Shown here: positions 1 to 9,870 of the stretch, piece after piece
How positions within the stretch are numbered: position 1 is the stretch's first letter
Layout: every line of letters begins with the position of its first letter
NCBI RefSeq assembly: GCF_002368295.1
Contig: NZ_AP018248.1
Location: 5,436,230 to 5,500,229 of the forward strand
Direction of reading: 5' to 3'
Length of the DNA stretch: 64,000 nt
Origin: Tolypothrix tenuis PCC 7101
GTDB lineage: Bacteria; Cyanobacteriota; Cyanobacteriia; Cyanobacteriales; Nostocaceae
The notes under the pieces: model-generated
The model's database searches: none
What the model saw: the letters and a program-made list of their open reading frames with translations, nothing else
Told to the model about the DNA's origin: nothing
Made by a program: the position numbers and the translations under genes

Positions 1-2376
1 GACAATGCCGACAAATTCTCCCGCCGGTATTTCTACACTGACATTAGAAAGTTGCAGGGGGCCGCTAGGTGCAAAGCGGAAGGAAACATTTTCATATTTC
101 ACTGCTCCCAAAATTGCAGGTAAGGGAATATTTTGGCGATTGCTTTCAGCTTCTTCTGGTGTATCAACAATATCGCTTAACCGCTCTAAAGATAAAGCTG
201 TTTCTTGGAAGCTTTGCCAAAGTTGAGCCAAACGCAAGATAGGACTAGTAACGTAACCAGAAATAATTCTAAAGGCGATTAATTCCCCTAAGGTTAATTC
301 TTGTTTAAGTACTAAATAAGCTCCTACCCACAATACTAGTAAACTACTCAATTTATTGAGAAAGTTACTAGTTGAGTTAGCCAAGGTAGAAGTCACAACA
401 GTTTTAAACCCAGCTGCTACGTATCGAGCATAACGCTCTTGCCAAGAAAAGCGCGATCGCAATTCGATGTTTTGCGCTTTCACTGTTTGAATCCCGGACA
501 TTACCTCAACTAAATAAGACTGTGTTTCGGAGTTGCGTTCGGCTTTACTGCGTAACTGTCTTTGTACAGTCGGAGAGGCAATTAATGTCAGAATCACAAA
601 TACAGGGATTGTACCCAAACCTACCAAGGTAAGTTGCCAACTGTAAAACAGCATCACAATGATATAAACCACCGAAAATACTGCATCTAAACCTACAGTT
701 AAAGCTGTACCTGTGAGGAATTGCCGAATGTTTTCTAGTTCGTTAATTCGAGTTGATAACTCCCCAACTGGTCGCTTTTCAAAATAGCGTAGTGGTAAGC
801 GGAGTAGGTGGTCAATAATTTGTGACCCCAAACTCATATCAATGCGGTTGGTAGTATCCACAAATAAATAAGTCCGCAATGTTGTGAGCACTGCTTCAAA
901 TATACCTACTACCAATAGCAACACACCCAAAACATTGAGCGTGCTAATACTATTTTGAACAATGACTTTATCAATAATTAGCTGAATAACTAACGGGTTA
1001 GCTAAGGCTGCTAATTGGACAAAAAAGGAAGCAATAAAAACTTCAATCAGCACCCGACGGTGGCGTGATAAATAAGGAATAAACCACCGCAACCCAAAGC
1101 GTTCTTGAGGGGTTTCTTTAGTGGTGGAAACCATCAATACCCGCACCTGAGGCGGCATCTTACTTTCATCAACTTCTAATCTCGCTACCAGTTCCGCTGG
1201 TTTGCAACGCACTATCCCTTGACTGGGTACACCCACAACTGCAATATTGGCATCAGCTGCATATAAAACTGCATAATTCTCGCCATAGCGAATTAATGCT
1301 GGTGTAGGAATGCGGGTAATTGAGGTAGCGGGTATATCTACCAGATGAACTTTAAGTCCAATTAATTCTGATAAATAAGCACAAAGTTGAAACGAGAGAT
1401 TACCTTGTCGTTTAATTTGCTCCGTTAAAATGCGGCGCACTACTTCCTTACGAAACGGAATTTGTAAGTGCTTGGAGAGCATTTGAAAACAAGCAAAGGT
1501 GGCATTTATTTCCCCATTACCACGGAAAAATGGGTATTTCTGGTTTTTACCTTTACCTTTTGCAGCCGTGGCTGGTTGATATTCTTCTTCTGTAGCGTAG
1601 GGAATATCTAGTTCGTCAGCAATTTGGGGTTGGCTATCCCGCACTTGCAGCTGTACTGGTTCATTCTTCTCCACAAAGAATAAATCAGATGGCGATAAAC
1701 CAATCAAACGCACAGAATTTGGCCCTTGGGCTTCAATTATGCCGCCATTACTGACTTCTAAGCGCGATCCATTGGTGAGATTTTTGATTGTACCGCCACC
1801 ACTCACAAACCAAATACTATTGCTATCAAGTTGGCTAAGTGAGCTTCTTCCCGGATTCAAGTAATTTACTTGTGCTTGCGGTAAAGCTTGTTCCGATATT
1901 TCTTTGAGATTTGCACTCGCTAAAGCTTGCTTTTCTAATTCCGATCCGACGACATCAAAAATTTCGATGATGTGAGGGCGGTTTTTGCGGACATGAGCAA
2001 AAGTAGGGTAGGAAGAAAGGAGGCGTAAATATTCAACTGCACTTAAGGTTAAACATACGACTTCCGTGGAAGCGATCGCAGTCTCACAGCCCAGTTGACG
2101 CAAAAAGCCAATCTCACCCAGAATTTCCCCAGGTTGCAATAACCTTAAGGTTACTGGCATCTGTGTTTGAGGGTCGTATCCCAACAACCGCACTTGTCCT
2201 TCATAAATAATTGTTAATTTTTCAGGGATTATTTCTTTACCAATAATTTTTTGGCCTATGCGGTAGCGCCAAGCTTGCAGTTGTTGCGATACATTGGCGA
2301 TTTCCTCATCAGGGAGTTGATCAAATCCTTCAACAGAGCCAAGAAATCCTTGAAAGGAGTTTTTAATATATGTCAT
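1..2376 (-). CDS. Exporter-type ABC transporter with N-terminal cNMP domain and degenerate C39-like domain (partial)
   Basis: The 792 visible codons begin at the ATG complementary to 2374-2376; the C-terminus lies beyond the left edge. In order: a cyclic-nucleotide-binding-like domain (about residues 15-130), a linker, a C39-peptidase-like region (about 290-410), a six-helix ABC exporter membrane domain (about 420-720), and the start of the nucleotide-binding domain, cut before Walker A. The C39-like region lacks the catalytic Cys (ATFACFQML where active enzymes have CGxAC) and the His position reads NYAVLY. It is therefore probably a non-cleaving substrate-recognition domain like that of HlyB-type type I secretion exporters. 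The substrate is unknown and no membrane-fusion partner is visible. Confidence 0.85.
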   Translation of the reverse strand, partial: MTYIKNSFQGFLGSVEGFDQLPDEEIANVSQQLQAWRYRIGQKIIGKEIIPEKLTIIYEGQVRLLGYDPQTQMPVTLRLLQPGEILGEIGFLRQLGCETAIASTEVVCLTLSAVEYLRLLSSYPTFAHVRKNRPHIIEIFDVVGSELEKQALASANLKEISEQALPQAQVNYLNPGRSSLSQLDSNSIWFVSGGGTIKNLTNGSRLEVSNGGIIEAQGPNSVRLIGLSPSDLFFVEKNEPVQLQVRDSQPQIADELDIPYATEEEYQPATAAKGKGKNQKYPFFRGNGEINATFACFQMLSKHLQIPFRKEVVRRILTEQIKRQGNLSFQLCAYLSELIGLKVHLVDIPATSITRIPTPALIRYGENYAVLYAADANIAVVGVPSQGIVRCKPAELVARLEVDESKMPPQVRVLMVSTTKETPQERFGLRWFIPYLSRHRRVLIEVFIASFFVQLAALANPLVIQLIIDKVIVQNSISTLNVLGVLLLVVGIFEAVLTTLRTYLFVDTTNRIDMSLGSQIIDHLLRLPLRYFEKRPVGELSTRINELENIRQFLTGTALTVGLDAVFSVVYIIVMLFYSWQLTLVGLGTIPVFVILTLIASPTVQRQLRSKAERNSETQSYLVEVMSGIQTVKAQNIELRSRFSWQERYARYVAAGFKTVVTSTLANSTSNFLNKLSSLLVLWVGAYLVLKQELTLGELIAFRIISGYVTSPILRLAQLWQSFQETALSLERLSDIVDTPEEAESNRQNIPLPAILGAVKYENVSFRFAPSGPLQLSNVSVEIPAGEFVGIV

Positions 2377-3124
2377 GCCTAGTTCTGGTAATCAGCGCTA
2401 AATATATGTATTGGTTTTTGGTTATTAGCTAGTGGTAATTGGTTACTCAGTCATAGGAGGGTTTCCGATGACATAGTACATTATCCGGCTTAAAAGTTAC
2501 TTTAATTGCGAAGTTTTACTTAATATAGTTGCTATATTTGCCATTTTCGGTATAGATTTGCTAATCCTCATCAGAGATTTGTGCTGATAGTGAACTGGGT
2601 ATAATTTACTTATTCAGCAACCTCTACCACTATCAGTGAGGTAACTCTGGCAATCACTGCTTTTGAGCAGTCTCAATGTCACAAGTTTCATAACTAAGCA
2701 TGAAAGTGGTCTCACTGCACGTGACTGGCTCATCTTGAGAGCCATTTGTGCCAGTTGCGTAAGTCTTGTTAATTACAAAAACTTCATCAGACAGCAAAAA
2801 TATAGTTTGTTAGTTGAGGGAGTGTTAGCTATCTACCCACACATCCTCTGGGATTGAAATTACTGAGGCATTTTGCTAAAACAAAATTTTCCTGGGGATT
2901 TCCACAGTATTTTTGCGGAATATTCTGAAATTCCCTAGATAAATATCAATTGTCATAGTAGTTTAATTTCCGTATTTTAGAGATAGTATCAGTAATTCAA
3001 CTTAAAGAATATACCTTTTAAAAATAAGATGAATTAACTGAGTTGCATCTACTGTTTATTGAATAATTAGAGTATTTATAGAATAAGGAAACCTATAAAT
3101 TAACGTACTGCATCATACTGTGTC
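2377..3124. other. Intergenic region between exporter and DUF928 gene
   Basis: AT-rich 748-bp gap with divergent promoters expected at both ends. I see no convincing gene. A stretch around 2748-2767 (GTGCCAGTTGCGTAAGTC) matches the end of the palindromic element at 24686-24830 and looks like a decayed remnant of that family. Confidence 0.5.
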
Positions 3125-3859
3125 ATGCTAGAAAAAGCTTTTAAAACCAGGGCATTTACTGTTATCTGTTTGGCATTGCTATTAACTTGTTCTTGGGCTA
3201 TTCCTCAACAAGCACTGGCAAATTCTGAAGAGCAACCAAAACAGGGTATACCTAAACGCAGAATAGGAGGTGGAACTCGCGGTCAGTGCTTTAGTAGTGT
3301 TGGGCGTTTAATGGCTTTGGTACCAGAAAACAATTTAGGATTTACCAAAAAAGCTTATCCCAACATTTTATTCTATTTACCACCAACCTCATCATCAGCA
3401 ATGGTGGAATTTGTACTGCAAGATGAAAATCGTCAATCGGTTTATGAGACTACTTTTACTAAAAGCAGCGCTGGCGGAATTATCAATTTTAGTTTGCCTG
3501 AATCTAGCTCCTTACCTCCACTAGACATCAATAAAAAATACAATTGGTATGTGTCACTCATTTGCGATCCGGAAAACAGAGCCAACGATATTGTGGTCAA
3601 TGGCTGGATTCAAAGAGTAGAACTAGACTCAAACTTAAATAAACAATTAGAGCAAACAACATCACCTTTAGGACTTGTAGCTCTTTATGCCAAAGCTGGA
3701 CTTTGGCAAGATGCATTAGCTACATTAGCAGAACTGCGAGCCACTCAACCGAATGATTCTAGACTGGCTGTTAATTGGACACAACTCTTAAAAACTGAAA
3801 AATTGGATGCGATCGCACAGGAGCCTTTTTTGGAGATCCAAATCCCCAACAGCCCCTAG
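3125..3859 (+). CDS. DUF928 family secreted protein
   Basis: 244 aa with an N-terminal signal peptide (hydrophobic stretch about residues 10-28, cleavage likely after QQALA). The mature part starts with a basic/Gly segment (PKRRIGGGTRG) followed by CFSSVGRLMALVPE, typical of the cyanobacterial DUF928 family. Beta-rich sequence follows, then a helical C-terminus (GLWQDALATLAELR) resembling a TPR-like hairpin. DUF928 genes commonly precede CHASE2-domain genes in cyanobacteria, and the next gene here, 161 bp away, is one, so an extracytoplasmic role linked to that sensor is a reasonable inference. Biochemical function is unknown. Confidence 0.8.
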   Translation: MLEKAFKTRAFTVICLALLLTCSWAIPQQALANSEEQPKQGIPKRRIGGGTRGQCFSSVGRLMALVPENNLGFTKKAYPNILFYLPPTSSSAMVEFVLQDENRQSVYETTFTKSSAGGIINFSLPESSSLPPLDINKKYNWYVSLICDPENRANDIVVNGWIQRVELDSNLNKQLEQTTSPLGLVALYAKAGLWQDALATLAELRATQPNDSRLAVNWTQLLKTEKLDAIAQEPFLEIQIPNSP

Positions 3860-4020
3860 TTCCCATCAAGTACTTTTCTCATCCCCCAGCAAATTGGAAC
3901 AAGTATTTCTTGCCAGACAAACTAAAACACGGATAAGATCTGGCAGATAAAAATTTAAGTAGTCTTTTACTCAACTCTTTATCTATTGTCAAAAGCCAAC
4001 TCTATCAATCTACAGCTTTT

Positions 4021-6582
4021 GTGATTGCTAAATACTCCCATAAGTTTCGTAAATTAGTATCTTTAATTACTAAGTATCTTAACTATCAGCTCAACCCATC
4101 GATTACCACAGTGACTTTAAAGCAATCAGTTGTCATTGCTAGTATCTTGATTACAGGATTGGTAATGGGTGTGAAACAACTGGGGTGGTTGCAGCTTTTA
4201 GAATTGGTCAGCTATGACCAAATGGTGCGCCTCCAACCTGATGCTGGTTATAACCCACGGCTGTTGGTAGTAACAATTACAGAAGCTGATATTAAAGAAC
4301 AGAAACAATGGCCTTTGTCTGATAGCGCCCTTGCTCAACTATTAGCCAAGCTGCAACAAGCTCAACCTACAGCTATTGGTTTAGACCTCTATCGGAATAT
4401 CCCCCAACCTCCAGGTCGTGACGCACTGATGCAGCAACTTCGGGCTTCTAATGTAATTACTATTAATTATCTAGGCGATCAAGACGCAGAAGAAGTATCC
4501 CCTATTTCTGGTTTATCCCCAGAACAAATTGGCTTTAATGACTTTGTAGTTGACCCAGATGGCGTTGTCCGTAGAAATTTGATTTATGCCCAGCAAGGCG
4601 AAGAAAAATTCTACTCCTTTTCTTTGCAGTTGAGCCTGAAATATCTTGCCAAGCAGGGAATTACTCTCAAAGTAAAATCAGAGGCTTTGCTGTTAGGTAA
4701 TGCTGTATTTCCTACTTTAAATAATAATTCCGGTGGGTATCACGATATTGATAGCGCAGGCTATCAAGTGATGATTTCTTACCGTTCACCTGAAAACATA
4801 GCGCGACAGCTATCATTAACGCAAGTGCTGCGAGGTGAATTTGAACCTAATTGGATTAAAGACAAGGTTGTACTGATTGGGACAACAGCCCCTAGCTTAA
4901 AAGATTTGTTTTTTACTCCTTATAGTGCTGCTAAATCTGCAAACCCAGGTTTACCAGGAGTATTACTCCACGCTCAATTGGTCGGCCAAATCCTTAACAC
5001 AACTTTAGATCAACAACCTGTATTTTGGTTCTGGCCAGAATGGGCAGAATTCCTCTGGGTGTGGACTTGGGCGTTGGTAGGTAGCGTACTTGCATGGCGA
5101 CTTCGCCATCCCCTCTCTTTAGGAGTCGCTGGGGTAATTTGTTTGGGTAGTCTATTTACTATTTGCCTTGGTATCTTCACTCAAGCAGGCTGGATACCCC
5201 TTGTCGCACCAATGTTGGCATTAGCGATCGCTACTGGCACTGTTCTGGCCTATAAGCTATTACACAATACATTGCATGATACCCTCACTGACCTGCCCAA
5301 TCGCAGTTTGTTTTTGAAGCAATTGGAATGGGTAATTGCTGAAACAAAACTACCTAAAAGCTCACGATTTGCCATCCTATTTTTAGGGATTGACCGCTTC
5401 AAATTTATTAATGAGAGCTTTGGGCACCAATTTGGCGATCAATTTTTAGTGAATGTCACTCAAAGATTAAAAGCTTGCTTAGGAAATAGAGGAATATTAG
5501 CCAGAGTTGGTGGTGATGAGTTTGCTGTTCTGCTGAAAAATATCAATGATAGTAGTGAAGTGACTGCTATAGTCGACCAGCTACAACAGAAAATGTCCTT
5601 ACCCTTTAAAAATAACGGACAAGAAATTTTTACTAGCATCAGTATTGGTATAGCTTTAAATCAGACTGAACTCGATTATGAACCAATAGCTTTGCTGCGA
5701 GATGCCCATACAGCTATGTATCGCGCTAAAGATTTGGGTAAAGGCCGTCATGAGGTCTTTGCTACAGGTATGCATACCCAAATTGTGAAGCGATTTCAGT
5801 TAGAAATAGACTTGCATCGAGCTATTGAACAGCAGGAATTTGAGCTTTACTATCAATCAATAGTTTCTTTAACAACGGCCAGAATAGTTGGGTTTGAAGC
5901 ACTTGTGAGGTGGAATAATCCTCAATATGGCTTTGTTTCACCTGCAGAGTTTATTCCTCTAGCTGAAGAAACGGGGCTGATTATTCCTTTAGGACAGTGG
6001 ATTTTGCAAGCAGCCTGTCAACAATTGGCTGTTTGGCAAGCTCAATTTCCTACAAATCCGCCATTGATGATGAGCATCAACCTTTCTGGACATCAGCTAA
6101 CTCAATGCGATTTGGTGGACTATATTGAGCAAACTCTCCAAGAGACAGGATTAAATGGCGAAAGTTTAAAATTAGAAATTACTGAAACCGTAGCCATGAA
6201 TGATGTGGAAACGGCAATTAGCATTATGCTGCGACTGAGAACTTTAAATCTCAGGTTAAGTATTGATGATTTCGGTACAGGCTATTCTTCTTTAAGCTAT
6301 TTACATCGCTTCCCTGTCAACACATTGAAAATAGATCGTTCTTTCGTCAGCCGCATGGAAGATACTGACGAAGATGCTGCGATCGTTCAAACTATTATCA
6401 TGTTAAGTCATGCATTGGGTATGGATGTAGTTGCAGAAGGGGTGGAAACTGCTGCACAGCAAGCCAAATTACATAGTCTAGGTTGTGAGTATGGACAAGG
6501 CTATTTCTTTTCTAAGCCTGTAGATAGCAAAACTGCAACTGCATTACTAGATAAGCAATTCAATAATATGATGTTCGCTTAA
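4021..6582 (+). CDS. CHASE2-GGDEF-EAL cyclic-di-GMP signalling protein
   Basis: 853 aa from a GTG start. An N-terminal membrane helix (about 38-56) precedes an extracytoplasmic CHASE2 sensor domain (about 60-330), then about three transmembrane helices (about 335-410), a GGDEF domain and an EAL domain. The cyclase signature GGDEF is intact at 497-501. The RxxD inhibitory I-site upstream of it is absent (GNRG at that place). The EAL domain has EAL at 626-628 plus the expected NLSG, LEITE, DDFGTGYS, LKID and AEGVE motifs, so phosphodiesterase activity is predicted. The protein probably makes and/or degrades c-di-GMP in response to a periplasmic signal. Likely cotranscribed with the DUF928 gene. 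Confidence 0.93.
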   Translation: MIAKYSHKFRKLVSLITKYLNYQLNPSITTVTLKQSVVIASILITGLVMGVKQLGWLQLLELVSYDQMVRLQPDAGYNPRLLVVTITEADIKEQKQWPLSDSALAQLLAKLQQAQPTAIGLDLYRNIPQPPGRDALMQQLRASNVITINYLGDQDAEEVSPISGLSPEQIGFNDFVVDPDGVVRRNLIYAQQGEEKFYSFSLQLSLKYLAKQGITLKVKSEALLLGNAVFPTLNNNSGGYHDIDSAGYQVMISYRSPENIARQLSLTQVLRGEFEPNWIKDKVVLIGTTAPSLKDLFFTPYSAAKSANPGLPGVLLHAQLVGQILNTTLDQQPVFWFWPEWAEFLWVWTWALVGSVLAWRLRHPLSLGVAGVICLGSLFTICLGIFTQAGWIPLVAPMLALAIATGTVLAYKLLHNTLHDTLTDLPNRSLFLKQLEWVIAETKLPKSSRFAILFLGIDRFKFINESFGHQFGDQFLVNVTQRLKACLGNRGILARVGGDEFAVLLKNINDSSEVTAIVDQLQQKMSLPFKNNGQEIFTSISIGIALNQTELDYEPIALLRDAHTAMYRAKDLGKGRHEVFATGMHTQIVKRFQLEIDLHRAIEQQEFELYYQSIVSLTTARIVGFEALVRWNNPQYGFVSPAEFIPLAEETGLIIPLGQWILQAACQQLAVWQAQFPTNPPLMMSINLSGHQLTQCDLVDYIEQTLQETGLNGESLKLEITETVAMNDVETAISIMLRLRTLNLRLSIDDFGTGYSSLSYLHRFPVNTLKIDRSFVSRMEDTDEDAAIVQTIIMLSHALGMDVVAEGVETAAQQAKLHSLGCEYGQGYFFSKPVDSKTATALLDKQFNNMMFA

Positions 6583-6606
6583 ATAATTATACTGTGGCAC
6601 AGGCTG

Positions 6607-6689
6607 CAATACTATTGGGGAAAAGGTTAAGGGTTAAAGGTTTTTTCCTTTTTCCCATTCCCCTTTTTTCCCTTAACCGACAAGTATTG
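6607..6689. mobile_element. Degenerate copy of CAATAC-ended miniature element
   Basis: Begins CAATACT and ends CTTAACCGACAAGTATTG, like the complete copies at 23680-23805 and 55595-55720, but about 43 bp near the left end are missing. The interior is the same polypurine/polypyrimidine palindrome. Flanks share only GCACA, so the target duplication is decayed. Confidence 0.65.
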
Positions 6690-6711
6690 GCACAATAATC
6701 AACCAAGCAAT

Positions 6712-6744
6712 AAAAAAGCGCTTCCAAAATGGAAGCGCTTTTTT
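6712..6744 (-). terminator. Intrinsic terminator of psbA
   Basis: Perfect 15-bp inverted repeat AAAAAAGCGCTTCCA / TGGAAGCGCTTTTTT with a 3-nt loop, 21 bp beyond the psbA stop. The U-tract is in the correct position for minus-strand transcription; the symmetry would also permit termination from the plus strand. Confidence 0.9.
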
Positions 6745-6764
6745 ATTAAGCTAAAGCTTTAGTA

Positions 6765-7847
6765 TTAGCCGTTGATTGCAGGAGCAGTCAACGCAACAGG
6801 AGCAACTTCACCAGCAGCTAAGTCTAGGGGGAAGTTGTGAGCGTTACGCTCGTGCATTACTTCCATACCCAAGTTAGCGCGGTTGATTACGTCTGCCCAA
6901 GTAGCGATGACGCGACCTTGAGAGTCAATTACAGATTGGTTGAAGTTGAAACCGTTCAAGTTGAACGCCATTGTGCTGATACCCAAAGCGGTAAACCAAA
7001 TACCGACTACTGGCCATGCAGCCAAGAAGAAGTGCAGAGAACGGCTGTTGTTGAAAGATGCGTATTGGAAGATTAGACGACCAAAGTAACCGTGTGCAGC
7101 TACGATGTTGTAGGTTTCTTCCTCTTGTCCGAACTTGTAACCGTAGTTTTGAGATTCGGTTTCGGTGGTTTCACGAACCAAGGAGGAGGTTACCAAAGAA
7201 CCGTGCATTGCAGAGAACAAGCTACCTCCGAATACACCAGCCACACCTAACATGTGGAAGGGGTGCAACAGAATGTTGTGTTCAGCTTGGAACACAATCA
7301 TGAAGTTGAAGGTACCGGAGATACCCAAAGGCATACCATCTGAGAAGGAACCTTGACCAATGGGGTAGATCAAGAATACTGCGGTAGCAGATGCCAAAGG
7401 TGCAGAGTAAGCTACGCAGATCCAAGGACGCATACCCAAGCGGTAAGATAATTCCCACTGACGACCTAGGTAGCAAGCACAACCTAGCAAGAAGTGGAAA
7501 ATTACCAATTGGTAAGGGCCCCCGTTGTACAACCACTCATCTAAGGAAGCTGCTTCCCAAATGGGGTAGAAGTGCAAACCAATAGCGTTGGAAGAAGGAA
7601 CAACTGCACCAGAGATGATGTTATTTCCGTAGATTAAGGAACCTGCAACAGGTTCACGGATACCATCGATGTCTACTGGAGGCGCTGCGATGAAAGCGAT
7701 TACAAAGCAAGCGGTAGCGGCTAGCAGGGTGGGGATCATCAATACGCCGAACCAACCGATGTAAATCCGGTTCTCGGTGCTGGTGATCCACTCGCAAAAC
7801 CGATCCCATACACTGGTGCCAGAGCGCCGTTGTAAGGTTGTTGTCAT
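6765..7847 (-). CDS. psbA: Photosystem II D1 protein
   Basis: 360 aa, the full length of cyanobacterial D1, with five transmembrane helices. It binds P680, pheophytin, QB and the Mn4Ca cluster in the thylakoid membrane. Key residues are in place: Y161, D170, E189, H190, H198, S264, H332, E333, H337, D342 and A344 (processing site, followed by a 16-residue extension). Residue 130 is Gln, as in the standard or low-light D1 form; high-light D1 forms carry Glu. Cyanobacteria usually have several psbA copies; this one is monocistronic with a strong terminator. The start ATG complements 7845-7847. Confidence 0.99.
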   Translation of the reverse strand: MTTTLQRRSGTSVWDRFCEWITSTENRIYIGWFGVLMIPTLLAATACFVIAFIAAPPVDIDGIREPVAGSLIYGNNIISGAVVPSSNAIGLHFYPIWEAASLDEWLYNGGPYQLVIFHFLLGCACYLGRQWELSYRLGMRPWICVAYSAPLASATAVFLIYPIGQGSFSDGMPLGISGTFNFMIVFQAEHNILLHPFHMLGVAGVFGGSLFSAMHGSLVTSSLVRETTETESQNYGYKFGQEEETYNIVAAHGYFGRLIFQYASFNNSRSLHFFLAAWPVVGIWFTALGISTMAFNLNGFNFNQSVIDSQGRVIATWADVINRANLGMEVMHERNAHNFPLDLAAGEVAPVALTAPAING

Positions 7848-8236
7848 TGTTTTATGAGTGCGATTAGTTGTAAAAAATTATTGAGTTTGGATGAAGTAAT
7901 TTTCACCCGTACTTATTAACTCTACATGAATTTACTGTAATCATGTGATTTATTTTCTTATATTTTTATTAAGAAAATTTCGATAATACTTAACATAACT
8001 CAACATTATGTACTACTTTTATTGCTGAGTCCGCTTATTGAAAGAATGCTTGATATAAGCTGCAATAATCTTTGCGATACATCATAGGGACACAAACATT
8101 TTTGTACCCCTACGCATCTCTCACATTCTTTTTTTAAATTGGTGTGACTTTGCAATAACTTGCTGATACGCAATACCATTAAAAATCAGGTGTTGAGCCA
8201 AAAATTTATGTGTGCCTACCCTACAAACAGGACTAT
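7848..8236. other. psbA upstream region with a miniature-element remnant
   Basis: AT-rich leader and promoter region of psbA (7848-8030). From about 8038 to 8152 the reverse strand matches part of the palindromic element at 46681-46778: CACCAATTT, then a run of A, GAATG and GTAGGGG. No gene is seen. The promoter cannot be pinned down by eye. Confidence 0.5.
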
Positions 8237-9736
8237 TCAAAAATCAAAGTAGATATATGGCAAGCTGCCTTCAGGCGCTAATAACCAAACCGCATAGAAA
8301 CAAAGAGGCACAAATACCAGCTTGACAGGCCAATTAAACTCTAATTTGAGCCTACTCTTAAACATATAAGCTAAAGTCATTAAAATAGCCAAAATTAGCA
8401 ATCTGCCAGCCATTTGGGATTGGCTAATGTTGAGAGCTTCTATATATACCTTTTGGGCAAACTGAATATCAGCTGGATAACCCAATAAATGTCTAAATAC
8501 TAAAGAAGAATCTTGGAAATTGGGTAATCTGAACCATATCCAAGAAGTGAAAACCATCAGTTGGGTTAGCAACCAAGCAGAAAAAATACCTATAGGGTGT
8601 TGCCAAAAATGTTCTAAATTTTCAAAACTATCGCTTAATGCATCTGTCAGGCGATGAACTATCAAAGCTAACCCATGGTAAGCACCCCAGACGACAAAAC
8701 CCCAAACGGAACCATGCCAAATACCAGCAATTAGCATCACAATCATCAGATTCCAGCAGGTGCGTACTAAACCCTTACGAGAACCACCCAAAGGAAAGTA
8801 AACGTAGTTACGCAGCCATTCACCCAAAGTCATATGCCAGCGTCGCCAAAAATCCGCAATACTGGTGCTGAAGTAAGGAAAATCAAAATTCTCTGGTAAT
8901 ACTAAGCCAAACAGTAAAGCACTACCACGGGCAATATCTACATAACCGTTGAAATCTAAATACAACTGTAAACCGTAGGCAAATATTGCTAGCCAGAGAT
9001 CTGTGCTACCTGCTCTTTGCAAGTTCCCAAAACATAAATCAACAAAAATACCTAAATGATCTGCCAATATGCCTTTTTTAACTGCACCTCTAGCAATTAA
9101 CCACAGCCCTTCGGCTACTTGATCGGGAGTAGGTAATTGTAGTGTATTAATTTGAGTTGCTAAGTTGTGATAGCGAGTAATTGGCCCAGAAATTAGTTTG
9201 GCAAAGAATAATTTGTAAGCAGCAAATTTGATAAATTGACCAGTAGCTGGCGCACCCCGATATACATCAATTAAATAAGAAATACATTCAAAGGTAAAAA
9301 ATGAAATTCCTAAAGGCGCAACAAATTTAAAAGCACCTTCTTGTGAGGTAATTGATATATGAAAAATAGCATTAATAATAAATGGCAAATATTTAAAGCC
9401 TAAGAGCAGTACCACATTTAAACCAACTCCTAGCCACAAAAGCTTTTGACGGCGACGGTTCCAGTCAGCTTGGTAGAACTGCCATTCTTCATTAGAACTA
9501 CGTCTATCAGAATAATTTTTTTTCGGAGTATTATCTTTACCAATTTCTAGACCAAAGCGAAAATTAATAAAAGTAAGCGCTAATAATAAAGGTATGTACT
9601 GAGCATTTAAAGATGCATAAAATATCAGGCTGGCAATCAAAATTGTCCATAAACGTAACTTTTGTTCGGACAACGTCCAGTAAATTCCCAGCACACTTAA
9701 CAAAAAGAGTCCGTAGAAAATTGAAATAAAGTTCAT
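8237..9736 (-). CDS. MBOAT family membrane-bound O-acyltransferase (AlgI-like)
   Basis: 499 aa polytopic membrane protein. It carries the MBOAT hallmarks WRRWHMTL (H301) and GIWHG (H341), equivalent to the two essential histidines of AlgI. The PLGISFFTFECISYL and LQLYLDFNGYVDIA segments are also typical. Family members move acyl (often acetyl) groups across or within the membrane onto exported polysaccharides or other acceptors. It lies 134 bp downstream of a DUF1574/SGNH-like gene on the same strand, an arrangement like AlgI with AlgJ/AlgX partners, so the two probably form one O-acylation machine. The acceptor cannot be named from sequence. Confidence 0.92.
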   Translation of the reverse strand: MNFISIFYGLFLLSVLGIYWTLSEQKLRLWTILIASLIFYASLNAQYIPLLLALTFINFRFGLEIGKDNTPKKNYSDRRSSNEEWQFYQADWNRRRQKLLWLGVGLNVVLLLGFKYLPFIINAIFHISITSQEGAFKFVAPLGISFFTFECISYLIDVYRGAPATGQFIKFAAYKLFFAKLISGPITRYHNLATQINTLQLPTPDQVAEGLWLIARGAVKKGILADHLGIFVDLCFGNLQRAGSTDLWLAIFAYGLQLYLDFNGYVDIARGSALLFGLVLPENFDFPYFSTSIADFWRRWHMTLGEWLRNYVYFPLGGSRKGLVRTCWNLMIVMLIAGIWHGSVWGFVVWGAYHGLALIVHRLTDALSDSFENLEHFWQHPIGIFSAWLLTQLMVFTSWIWFRLPNFQDSSLVFRHLLGYPADIQFAQKVYIEALNISQSQMAGRLLILAILMTLAYMFKSRLKLEFNWPVKLVFVPLCFYAVWLLAPEGSLPYIYFDF

Positions 9737-9747
9737 TTGGTAGTCAT

Positions 9748-9799
9748 TATGGTAATTGGTAATTGGTAATTGGTAATTGGTAATTGGTAATTGGTAATT
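9748..9799. repeat. Heptamer short tandem repeat (GGTAATT)n
   Basis: About seven tandem copies of a 7-bp unit (TAATTGG phase) between the DUF1574 and MBOAT genes, of the STRR type common in heterocystous cyanobacteria. A pyrimidine-rich run (CCCCTATCCCC...) follows. Confidence 0.9.
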
Positions 9800-9870
9800 T
9801 CCCCCTATCCCCTTTTCTCCCCCGCTTCTTCTGCTCCCTCTGCTCCCCTGCTCCCTGCTCCCTCATCGCT

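Noticed and set aside
2663..2857. 64-codon frame in the gap after the exporter
   Set aside because: Includes a mobile-element remnant; no family or start signal.
7058..7303. Several plus-strand frames opposite psbA
   Set aside because: Antisense shadows of a highly conserved, codon-biased gene.
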